Part shown: one piece after another, positions 7,472-13,462 of the stretch
Layout of the letters: each line of letters opens with the position of its first letter
Numbering within the stretch: position 1 is the first letter of the stretch
Virus record (IMG/VR): IMGVR_UViG_3300036760_000063
Coordinates: 1-46,710 of that record
DNA length: 46,710 nucleotides
Direction: 5' to 3' (one strand)
Source: a virus
Notes under the pieces: model-generated
The model's input: only the letters and a program-made list of their open reading frames with translations
Told to the model about the DNA's origin: nothing
Database searches by the model: none
Translations under genes and position numbers: made by a program

Positions 7472-7500
7472 ATTATCTCACATCCAAGCTTGTATGTCAA
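7472..7500 (-). promoter_or_regulatory. Strong sigma70-type promoter for the GC-rich gene
   Basis: On the minus strand TTGACA (7495-7500), exactly 17 bases, then GATAAT (7472-7477). Predicted start near 7465, giving a leader of about 38 bases that includes the dyad at 7440-7471. Confidence 0.85.
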
Positions 7501-7529
7501 GCGAAAAAACAGAAAGTCGTGTATTTCGC

Positions 7530-7775
7530 CCTTCACGCTCTTGGACGCTTTTGGAGGCTCTTGGACGCTTTTGGAGGCTTTCACACCTCTCTCACAGGCG
7601 GGCGCACGTCCGAAACCGCACCTAACCTCAACGTTTGCAGGGGTTTGCGTGCGATTTCAGACGATTTGCGTGCGGGGGTGTCAAGTAGGGGGGGTCGTAC
7701 TCTTTCCCCTACTTTTACTATCTATTCTTTTTTTATATATTTTTATATATATATTATTATATATATAAAAGAAAG
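7530..7775. other. Candidate replication origin (repeats plus AT-rich unwinding region)
   Basis: Non-coding spacer between divergent promoters. It holds a 20-bp perfect tandem repeat GCTCTTGGACGCTTTTGGAG at 7537-7556 and 7557-7576, and TTTGCGTGCG twice (7644-7653, 7665-7674), 21 bases apart (two helical turns). A 50-base pure A/T stretch with TATATA runs follows (about 7720-7768). A perfect inverted copy of TTGGACGCTTTTGG lies at 7944-7957. Iterons beside an AT-rich element are typical of theta-type origins. Long ORFs drawn through this region use improbable sequence and are not genes. Confidence 0.6.
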
Positions 7776-7802
7776 AGAAGAGGTGTCCACAACATAGGAC
7801 AC

Positions 7803-7831
7803 TTGACACCGAGGGATAGGTATGCTATACT
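7803..7831 (+). promoter_or_regulatory. Strong extended -10 sigma70 promoter for the rightward early unit
   Basis: TTGACA (7803-7808), 17-base spacer, TATACT (7826-7831), preceded by TGC in the extended -10 position. Nearly consensus. Transcription from about 7838 gives a 140-base GC-rich leader to ATG 7980. Confidence 0.9.
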
Positions 7832-7837
7832 CTGAGT

Positions 7838-7979
7838 CGGGGCATGCTATTGGTTGACGAAGACTAGCCCTAAAGCGTTACGGCTCAACAGGTTAGCAGC
7901 GCAGAGCCGGCACCCCAGAACGCCCCAGAGCGCCCAAGACGAACCAAAAGCGTCCAAAAACAACCCAAGGCATTAAACA
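7838..7979 (+). promoter_or_regulatory. Structured 5' leader of the early unit
   Basis: 142 untranslated bases with several possible stems (for example TAGCC...GGCTA-like and GGT...ACC pairs at 7866-7912) and the inverted copy of the origin repeat at 7944-7957. Markedly GC-richer than the coding region it precedes. No known riboswitch recognised. Confidence 0.4.
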
Positions 7980-8438
7980 ATGTTCAACGAAGCAAGTAGG
8001 AAACAAATATTAGATTTGATAGCCCTTTCTGGCGCAGCCAGTGAAGAGTTTATTAAGTCTAAGCATATTATTCTAGGTTCTCGTAGTAATCTCAATCACA
8101 TCGCAGGCGTAGGCTCTGGCAGCCTCAAGATTTATCCTTCTATCAGCCGCAAGTTCTCACTCATTTTATCGCAGCCGCTCGTCCTGCAATCATTAAATCC
8201 TTTTGAAATACGCTGTGTTCTCTGCAAACGTGTTATTAGCTATCCAGCTTGGTATTACAGCATTCGTTACGCTGTGAATCACTTTCATTATTTCGTATGC
8301 TTCGATTCCTCAAATCCAGACAAACCGTCAACAAAGTGTTACAGGAGAGACAGAGACGGAGACGTACACGTACACGGAGACGGTCACAGAGACAGACACA
8401 GAGGCGGACACAGTGATTCACAGCGAAGAACAAAATGA
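7980..8438 (+). CDS. First early protein, treble-clef-like Cys/His motif, repeat-encoded His-rich tail
   Basis: 152 residues. Middle part has CVLC, then about 17 residues later NHFHYFVC, a possible zinc site similar to HNH/treble-clef folds but without a clear catalytic pattern. The last 30 residues (Arg, Asp, His, Gly) are translated from the dispersed GACGGA-type repeat that runs over the 3' end, so the tail is an addition or the original stop was lost. The TGA overlaps the next ATG (ATGA). Being the first gene after the strongest promoter, it is probably a host-takeover or regulatory protein; function unknown. Confidence 0.65.
   Translation: MFNEASRKQILDLIALSGAASEEFIKSKHIILGSRSNLNHIAGVGSGSLKIYPSISRKFSLILSQPLVLQSLNPFEIRCVLCKRVISYPAWYYSIRYAVNHFHYFVCFDSSNPDKPSTKCYRRDRDGDVHVHGDGHRDRHRGGHSDSQRRTK
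8341..8430 (+). repeat. Dispersed T-poor hexamer repeat element, copy overlapping a 3' coding end
   Basis: About 80 bases of GACNNN hexamers (GACGGA, GACACA, GACGTA) almost free of T, ending in ACAGTGATTCACAG (8410-8423), followed by AACAAAATG of the next ORF at 8435. Confidence 0.85.
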
Positions 8439-8512
8439 TTGAATTTCTCATCTATATGACGGTATTAGAATTTCTAGCCTGCTATATCATATGGAAATAT
8501 AGGAGAGTCTAA
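8435..8512 (+). CDS. Tiny membrane peptide, 25 residues
   Basis: ATG overlaps the upstream TGA as ATGA and the frame ends in TAATG with the next tiny ORF, typical of coupled phage genes. The product (MIEFLIYMTVLEFLACYIIW, then a basic tail KYRRV) is almost wholly one transmembrane helix with positive cytoplasmic end. Plausible host-membrane effector; no family known. Confidence 0.5.
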   Translation: MIEFLIYMTVLEFLACYIIWKYRRV

Positions 8513-8604
8513 TGAAGACGGAGACGGACACGGTCACAGACACGGAGACGGACACGGACACAGTGATTCACAGAGAAGATGCAGCGAAGCTGCAGCGAAG
8601 CTGA
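8512..8604 (+). CDS. Possible 30-residue ORF made of repeat sequence
   Basis: Starts in a TAATG overlap and reads the hexamer repeat as Thr-Glu/Thr-Asp dipeptides (MKTETDTVTDTETDTDTV), ending in the tandem mini-hairpins. It may be an accident of an uninterrupted T-poor repeat or a real acidic peptide. Low confidence. Confidence 0.25.
   Translation: MKTETDTVTDTETDTDTVIHREDAAKLQRS
8515..8604 (+). repeat. Dispersed T-poor element with two tandem mini-hairpin sequences
   Basis: GACGGA/GACACG hexamers, the 14-mer ACAGTGATTCACAG (8560-8573) and two adjacent copies of CAGCGAAGCTG (8582-8592, 8593-8603). Ten bases later comes the ATG of the Asn/Tyr-tract gene at 8614. Confidence 0.9.
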
Positions 8605-8613
8605 GTAAACAAA

Positions 8614-8916
8614 ATGTGTTTATTAAACTTCAAAGAATTTGTACAAATTAAAGAATCTAGTCCATTAATTGGATTTAGAATATGGAGAAATAAAAGAGAT
8701 TCATTAATTATCCAGGCGCAATATCGAAATTACAATTGGAGTAAAATAGAAGGTCCACATACAATAAAAAAATCTAATTCTGGAATTTACGCTTACAACT
8801 ACTACAACAACGACTACAACAACAACAGCAACTACTACAACAACAACAACAACTACAACAACAATTACAACTACGGCAAATACAACTATTACATTAATGG
8901 GATAGTTTCACAGTAG
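8614..8916 (+). CDS. Asn/Tyr-tract protein, shorter paralogue
   Basis: 100 residues. The first 70 align with the protein at 10041 (MCL-x2-F-x2-F, IKES, LIG[FY]R-x-W, EGPH, SGIYAYN). Then follows a tract of about 35 residues made of Asn and Tyr, with a few Asp, Ser, Gly and Lys. It stops after YINGIVSQ, whereas the paralogue continues (YGVIKQYGRV) for 70 more residues, so this copy looks 3'-truncated. Codons in the tract are nearly all AAC/TAC although the genome prefers AAT/TAT. Function unknown; the W-R and GIYAY pattern resembles a widespread uncharacterised phage/actinobacterial family. Confidence 0.7.
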   Translation: MCLLNFKEFVQIKESSPLIGFRIWRNKRDSLIIQAQYRNYNWSKIEGPHTIKKSNSGIYAYNYYNNDYNNNSNYYNNNNNYNNNYNYGKYNYYINGIVSQ

Positions 8917-8955
8917 CAAGTTATAGATAACGCTAGCTAACAGAGGAGAATTAGA

Positions 8956-9258
8956 ATGCCTGCATTTCATAATAATCCCGATTTGAGAAATGAAAAGAAT
9001 GAAGGAAAAGTTAGGAGATATGTTCATCAGCCGCTGACCATTGAACATTATGGAATCCACGCAAAGATTCAGGAAAACGGCCGAATCGTCATCAGTTCTG
9101 CGGGCGCTCCTGTTAAGGCTGGAAGTGATGAAATTGAATATGATGAGGTAGAAATACCTGCAAGTCTTGTATTCAAGTTGGCAACATTGCTGAAAGCAAC
9201 ACGAACTATTAAGTTCGTTTCTGTCGCTGAAGCAGAGAAACTTCCAGACGAAGATTAG
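8956..9258 (+). CDS. Hypothetical early protein
   Basis: 100 residues from ATG 8956, with AGAGGAG six bases upstream, one of the best ribosome sites in this region. Contains a beta-rich centre (HYGIHAKIQENGRIVISS) and an acidic patch (DEIEYDEVEIP). No family recognised. Codon use is slightly GC-richer than its neighbours. Stable folding is likely; possible inhibitor or DNA-mimic-type early protein, but that is only a guess from acidity. Confidence 0.75.
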   Translation: MPAFHNNPDLRNEKNEGKVRRYVHQPLTIEHYGIHAKIQENGRIVISSAGAPVKAGSDEIEYDEVEIPASLVFKLATLLKATRTIKFVSVAEAEKLPDED

Positions 9259-9276
9259 CAGAGATTAGTTCTCTGA

Positions 9277-9308
9277 GAATGCTGAAGCCGTTAAACGTTT
9301 GAGCATTC
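9277..9308 (+). terminator. Hairpin after the 8956-9258 gene
   Basis: GAATGCT (9277-9283) pairs with AGCATTC (9302-9308) over an 18-base loop. No T-run follows, so it is a weak terminator or RNA-processing structure rather than a standard intrinsic terminator. Confidence 0.4.
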
Positions 9309-9329
9309 AATTGAGCACTAAAAGCTTTC

Positions 9330-9400
9330 ATATAGACGGAGACGGAGACGGAGACGGAGATTCACGGAGACGGAGACAGTCTTTCAGCGAAGCTGAAGCT
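9330..9400 (+). repeat. Dispersed T-poor element, (GACGGA)n copy
   Basis: Four perfect GACGGA units, a partial ATTCAC core, more GACGGA, then CAGCGAAGCTG (9385-9395) followed by tandem GAAGCT repeats. It lies just before, and in frame with, the gene at 9435. Confidence 0.85.
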
Positions 9401-9434
9401 GAAGCTGAAACCTTGGATTTGTCATAAATGTCTA

Positions 9435-10034
9435 GTGGAGCTAGGGGAATATAATGGATGGTGTGAATATTGTAAGCAGTCTAATATTATCATTTATAAT
9501 CCTAACCTGCGAGAAATTAGGATTAAACATCTTATTGATGGAGATAAGCCTATGACTCCAGAAGAACAATTATTTGCAGATTTTTTTAATAAACATATAA
9601 ATATATTACATCAATATGTAATAGATATGGATTTATTAGAAATTAGAGCATATAGAGAGAAACTATCTTTAATAGCTAAGGAAGCTAAAGCTGGAATATA
9701 TGCAGCAGATGAAGCAGAAAAGGAAATATTAAAAAAGAAAAATGGAGATAATAAACCTAAAGGATTTGCTCGCAGTCTAAATACTGATGATACAACGACA
9801 GATGCTATTAATATCGTTCGGGAGAGACAGAAACGTTTAACAAAACAAGAAAAAATTCAGGCTAAATTAGAAAAGCTTGGAATTAGTTCAGTAGATGCAG
9901 CGAAGCTGATGTCAGCCGGAACGATTCTCGGAAAGTTCAAGAGCAAAACAAAAATTATAAACGAACAAAAAGAACCTGAAAAACCAGACAGTTGCAAACC
10001 TAGACTATTCAATCCTTTTGAAAAGAAAGAATAA
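9435..10034 (+). CDS. Zinc-finger plus coiled-coil hypothetical protein with uncertain start
   Basis: 199 residues from GTG 9435, but no ribosome site there. The frame stays open upstream to 9331 without ATG and encodes CHKC 9-12 residues before CEYC, giving a plausible CX2C...CX2C zinc ribbon whose first half would be lost with the GTG start. Upstream codons come from the repeat element, so the original start may have been displaced by it. A further candidate is ATG 9551 (MTPEEQ) with GGAG upstream. Residues 60-170 are helical and charged, ending in NPFEKKE. Function unknown. Confidence 0.6.
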   Translation: MELGEYNGWCEYCKQSNIIIYNPNLREIRIKHLIDGDKPMTPEEQLFADFFNKHINILHQYVIDMDLLEIRAYREKLSLIAKEAKAGIYAADEAEKEILKKKNGDNKPKGFARSLNTDDTTTDAINIVRERQKRLTKQEKIQAKLEKLGISSVDAAKLMSAGTILGKFKSKTKIINEQKEPEKPDSCKPRLFNPFEKKE

Positions 10035-10040
10035 AACAAA

Positions 10041-10601
10041 ATGTGCCTACCAGATTTTAAACGATTTGAGAAGATAAAAGAGTCTGAAGCTCTAATAGGC
10101 TATCGTAATTGGAGACTATCAGGTATAAATCCAACCACATTAATAAGTGAATATCAAGATTACAGGTGGAATAAAATTATTGAGGGTCCGCATATAGTTA
10201 AATATAACGATTCAGGAATTTACGCTTACAACAACAACAACGACTACAACTACAACTACAACAACGACTACAACTACAATAACAGCGACCACGACAACAA
10301 CAACTACTACAACTACAACAACAACAACAACTACAACGAATACAACTACAACTACTACTACAACTACATTCTTTATGGAGTCATTAAACAATATGGCAGA
10401 GTAGCAATTCATGAAGTAGGACAACGTAGTCAGTATGCCGAGATTAAAACACTATTCACAATTAGAGAATTAGATGCTACCGGACCAAAAGAATTTTTAG
10501 ATTGGATTAAATTTGATTTTAATCCGATTATTATAGAATTAAGTAAGAAATATAAATGTAAAACTCAACACCTACAAGATTTTATTGAGTTGACAAGATG
10601 A
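10041..10601 (+). CDS. Asn/Tyr-tract protein, full-length paralogue
   Basis: 186 residues. N-terminal domain (residues 1-60) shared with the 8614 protein; Asn/Tyr/Asp tract at about 60-112 from codons AAC, TAC, GAC, CAC and AGC; C-terminal part beginning YGVIKQYGRVAIHEVG, then RSQYAEIKTLF. Removing the tract leaves a pattern (R-x-W-R, GIYAY, V-x-x-x-GRV-x-x-HE-x-G-x-R-x-x-YA) seen in a common uncharacterised phage protein family, so the tract looks like an expansion at a loop. TGA overlaps the helicase ATG. Function unknown; tract may drive oligomerisation. Confidence 0.75.
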   Translation: MCLPDFKRFEKIKESEALIGYRNWRLSGINPTTLISEYQDYRWNKIIEGPHIVKYNDSGIYAYNNNNDYNYNYNNDYNYNNSDHDNNNYYNYNNNNNYNEYNYNYYYNYILYGVIKQYGRVAIHEVGQRSQYAEIKTLFTIRELDATGPKEFLDWIKFDFNPIIIELSKKYKCKTQHLQDFIELTR

Positions 10602-12190
10602 GTTTAACACAGATCATCCGTCAAGTCTGTCCTACCTGTAATAAAATAGCAGTCGAGTCTTCGAGACTAAAACTTGGTAAAACTCTAATAATTAAACTTG
10701 CTTGTGATCACATTTTACATAGCGAAGTTCTATCAGCCGCTAAAGACTCATATGATAGCATTGTATTTTCTGACGGTTGCAAACCTAGACCATATCAAAT
10801 TGATGCAGTCCGTTTCGCTGAAGCTTCCGATGTACGTTGCATAATTGCTGACGAGCAGGGGCTAGGAAAAACAATTGAGAGCCTATCTCTTTTACGTCTT
10901 CATTCAGAGAAATTGTTGCCGGCAATAATCGTCTGCCCTTCCACAGTTAAACTTCAATGGATGTTTGAAATTCATCGTATTTGTGGCAACGGAGCAAGAG
11001 ATAAGAGATTTCTAACTCAAGTTATACAATCTGGTAAAGAGAAAGCAATGCCAGGATTTAAAATTTATGTAATCACATATGATATGTTAAAGAAAGAAGA
11101 CATATTTGATATGCTTCCAGAAGGAACCATCAAAACAATAATCATAGACGAATGTCAACGAATCAAGAATCACTTATCAGATAGAGCAAAGGCCGTTCAG
11201 CACGTTGCTAGAACAACTCCGCATGTAATAGCGATGAGCGGAACTCCGATTAAGAATCATGCCGGTGAATATTTCACAGTATTAAATCTTGTAAAACCAA
11301 CATTGTTTCCACACTATCAGAAATATATAGATAATTATTGTGATGCTTATGCTAATGGCTGGGGTCAGAAAGTTGGCGGACTTCGTGACGTTGAAAGATT
11401 TCATGAAGATACTAAAGATATAATCATAAGACGAACAAAGACTGAAGTTCTCAAAGACCTTCCTTCAATAGATAGAAAATTTCATCATGTAGAATTAGAT
11501 AGAAAACTCAATAAAGCATATGCAGTTGCTATGAAAGAATTAGATGATATGTTATATAGTGATGATAGTGAATTTGAAAAAACTACTAGTATAATAGCAA
11601 TAATGAGCAAGCTTAGACACATAACAGGTATAAGTAAAGTTGCCGAATGTGTTGATTTTGTTACAGAATTTCTGTTATCAACAAATAGAAAAATAGTAAT
11701 TTTTACGCATCATCAAGATGTGATGGAGATATTACGTTCTCAACTTGATATATGGTGTAAAGAAGGAAATTTTCATTCTCCATTAACACTTCATTCAGGA
11801 TTGGATGGGAATGCTCGTACAAAGCTTGTGGAAGAATTTAAGTCTAATCCTAACCAAAGGCTAATGATTGCTTCAACTCTTGCGGCTGGAGAGGGATTAA
11901 ATCTTCAATTTTGTAGTGATGCGATAATCTTAGAGCGTCAGTGGAATCCAGCAAATGAAGAACAAGCTGAAGCAAGGTTTCACAGATTTGGTCAGTTAAA
12001 TAATGTATCTATCACATATATGTTAGCTAGTGGAACGATAGATGAATATTTTAGTGAATTAGTAGAAATAAAAAGAAGTATTATAGCAGCTACACTAGAT
12101 AATAAGCAAATTGAATGGAATCAATCTTCTCTTCTTAAAGAATTAGCAGAAATATTAATTTTTAAGGATCGAAAAGCATGGTCGCTATAA
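10598..12190 (+). CDS. SNF2-family (SF2) DNA helicase/translocase
   Basis: 530 residues. ATP-driven translocation on double-stranded DNA. N-terminal CPTC pair may begin a zinc ribbon. Helicase motifs in order: Q-like YQIDAVRF, Walker A DEQGLGKT (85-92), Walker B DECQ (184-187), motif III SGTPIKN, motif IV/V in TLHSG and ASTLAAGEGLNLQ, motif VI ARFHRFGQ. All catalytic residues present and length typical of small phage SNF2 proteins. Coupled to the upstream gene by ATGA. Likely helps replication or recombination by remodelling forks or stripping proteins. Confidence 0.95.
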   Translation: MSLTQIIRQVCPTCNKIAVESSRLKLGKTLIIKLACDHILHSEVLSAAKDSYDSIVFSDGCKPRPYQIDAVRFAEASDVRCIIADEQGLGKTIESLSLLRLHSEKLLPAIIVCPSTVKLQWMFEIHRICGNGARDKRFLTQVIQSGKEKAMPGFKIYVITYDMLKKEDIFDMLPEGTIKTIIIDECQRIKNHLSDRAKAVQHVARTTPHVIAMSGTPIKNHAGEYFTVLNLVKPTLFPHYQKYIDNYCDAYANGWGQKVGGLRDVERFHEDTKDIIIRRTKTEVLKDLPSIDRKFHHVELDRKLNKAYAVAMKELDDMLYSDDSEFEKTTSIIAIMSKLRHITGISKVAECVDFVTEFLLSTNRKIVIFTHHQDVMEILRSQLDIWCKEGNFHSPLTLHSGLDGNARTKLVEEFKSNPNQRLMIASTLAAGEGLNLQFCSDAIILERQWNPANEEQAEARFHRFGQLNNVSITYMLASGTIDEYFSELVEIKRSIIAATLDNKQIEWNQSSLLKELAEILIFKDRKAWSL

Positions 12191-12238
12191 AAGGTAGCTA
12201 TCAATTCCCTCAAGAAATGAAAGAAAGGCTTGGAGTTT

Positions 12239-12427
12239 ATGAAATTCTTAACACGACTAATCGAATTAGCAGATAGTTTCAGATTGGAAGGAGCTATAAA
12301 AATAAATACTGAAATACACCAAGCAGAAAGAAATGGATATATTCTTTCTAAAGAGGAAAGTAAATATTTAGTAGAATTATTGAGAAATCTTCAATTTTGT
12401 TCATGGAATTCAGCTAACGAAGAATAA
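12239..12427 (+). CDS. Small helical hypothetical protein
   Basis: 62 residues from ATG 12239, which has TTGGAG immediately upstream; an in-frame TTG at 12230 is less likely. Predicted all-helical with amphipathic pattern (FLTRLIELADSFRLEGAIKI). No family known. A different frame (12178-12276) overlaps its first half. Confidence 0.55.
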   Translation: MKFLTRLIELADSFRLEGAIKINTEIHQAERNGYILSKEESKYLVELLRNLQFCSWNSANEE

Positions 12428-12506
12428 GTTGAAGGATGTTTTCATCGAAATATGATGAAATGAGATATTCTATAAAAGTGAAAGATTACTTACAAGGTAT
12501 TAATAA

Positions 12507-12578
12507 ATGATAATTCTTGCAATTATTGTTGTTTGTTTAATTAGTATTTTTACTTTTGGAAATTATGACAAATCTTAA
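12507..12578 (+). CDS. Tiny membrane peptide, 23 residues
   Basis: Hydrophobic MIILAIIVVCLISIFTFG followed by NYDKS. Overlaps the start of the next gene by 14 bases. A single transmembrane helix, like the peptides at 8435 and 22346. No good ribosome site, so real expression is uncertain. Confidence 0.35.
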   Translation: MIILAIIVVCLISIFTFGNYDKS

Positions 12579-13173
12579 AACTATTAATTTTGGATTAAAT
12601 CAATTTTGTGGTCCTGCTGTTATGTCTGCATTAACAGGCAAATCAACAGATGAGTGTGCGGCTGTTATCAGTGCTGTTAGCGGAAGGAAAGAGATTAAAG
12701 CCGTTCAGCCAGCACATATTAAGGAAGCTCTTAAGAGACTTAGATTTGATGTTAGTGAGTTAGATGGAGGCCCTACATTATTTGGTGTGTTAAATAGATT
12801 GTACAGAAACAACGGATTCTATGTTATATTTGTTCCTCGTCACGTAGTTGCTATAGAAATAAAAATAGATGAAGTATACATTTGTGATAATCACACAAAA
12901 ACTCCATTAAATATTAGACAATCTGCTCGTCTTTTACAAAAGGTTGAAGCAGTCTGGAGAGTCTTTCCTCATCCTTTACCTAAGTTCGTTGGTTCTTCAA
13001 TTAGATTAGATAAGCATATTAATCATATTGATATTGTATGCATTAATAGATACGAAAATTCAGAAGATGATACACAATATTCATTAGGTTCTATTCGTTA
13101 CGAAGATCAATTAGAGCTTACTGATATTATCAGAACATTAACAACAGAATTTGATGCGGGGCTCTTATCATGA
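12565..13173 (+). CDS. Papain-fold cysteine peptidase-like protein (C39-like)
   Basis: 202 residues from ATG 12565. The N-terminus NQFCGPAVMSALTG matches the catalytic-Cys motif of C39-like peptidases (Cys15, with Gln13 as oxyanion residue). A His at 93 in RHVVAIE and Asp108 in CDNH complete a plausible triad. Phage members of this group sit with replication genes and are uncharacterised; possible role is cleavage of a host or phage protein. The C-terminal 70 residues are unassigned. Coupled to the next gene by an ATGA overlap. Confidence 0.7.
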   Translation: MTNLKTINFGLNQFCGPAVMSALTGKSTDECAAVISAVSGRKEIKAVQPAHIKEALKRLRFDVSELDGGPTLFGVLNRLYRNNGFYVIFVPRHVVAIEIKIDEVYICDNHTKTPLNIRQSARLLQKVEAVWRVFPHPLPKFVGSSIRLDKHINHIDIVCINRYENSEDDTQYSLGSIRYEDQLELTDIIRTLTTEFDAGLLS

Positions 13174-13397
13174 GTTTCAAATATGACGAAATTAAATGTC
13201 CTGATTGTGGCGGTCCAATGATTTCACGAACAGGAAAATTTGGAGTATTTTGGGGATGTAAAACATTTCCAGCCTGTAAGGGAACTAGAGATTCTCTTGG
13301 GCGTAGCAAAGCTGATAAAGCTAAAGAAAAAGGTGAAGATTATGAAGCTGACATTAAAGATGAAACAAATAAGTTTTCATTTAAGAGGACAAGATGA
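13170..13397 (+). CDS. Topoisomerase-type C4 zinc-ribbon protein
   Basis: 75 residues. CPDCGGPMISR, then about 12 residues to GCKTFPACKGT, is the C4 zinc finger found at the C-terminus of bacterial topoisomerase I, here as a free-standing protein. Likely binds single-stranded DNA or helps the neighbouring nuclease/helicase. Starts in the ATGA overlap with the upstream gene. The tail after residue 45 is charged and disordered-looking. Confidence 0.85.
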   Translation: MSFKYDEIKCPDCGGPMISRTGKFGVFWGCKTFPACKGTRDSLGRSKADKAKEKGEDYEADIKDETNKFSFKRTR

Positions 13398-13462
13398 ATA
13401 GTGAAAATGATAGAGATAATTGGGAAGATTATGATTCTCATTTTAGAATGGAAAGAGTATGA
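13394..13462 (+). CDS. Very small acidic ORF, 22 residues, coupled on both sides
   Basis: Starts in ATGA with the upstream stop and ends in ATGA with the downstream start. Product is Asn/Asp/Glu-rich (MNSENDRDNWEDYDSHF). The exact double overlap is the argument for translation; it may mainly pass ribosomes on to the nuclease gene. Confidence 0.45.
   Translation: MNSENDRDNWEDYDSHFRMERV

Noticed and set aside
7318-7797. Long rightward ORF through the origin region
   Set aside because: Crosses a terminal T/A tract, tandem repeats and both divergent promoters; opposite strand of a good gene at its start.
7838-7979. Known riboswitch in the early leader
   Set aside because: Stems are weak and no conserved ligand-binding core was recognised.
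9330-9400. CRISPR array
   Set aside because: Six-base repeats without spacers; no cas genes (the Cas4-like nuclease is an ordinary phage PD-(D/E)XK protein here).
9454-9555. Alternative frame ORF with AGGGGA site at 9454
   Set aside because: Only about 33 residues and overlaps the better-supported 199-residue frame.
8798-10370. Diversity-generating retroelement variable region
   Set aside because: NAC codon pattern is reminiscent, but there is no reverse transcriptase, no template repeat and no C-type lectin or Ig scaffold in the window.
10212-10424. Poly-Val minus-strand ORF
   Set aside because: Simple reverse reading of the AAC/TAC tract.
12178-12276. 32-residue ORF overlapping the helicase end and the 12239 gene
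   Set aside because: No ribosome site and poorer than the competing frame; cannot be excluded.
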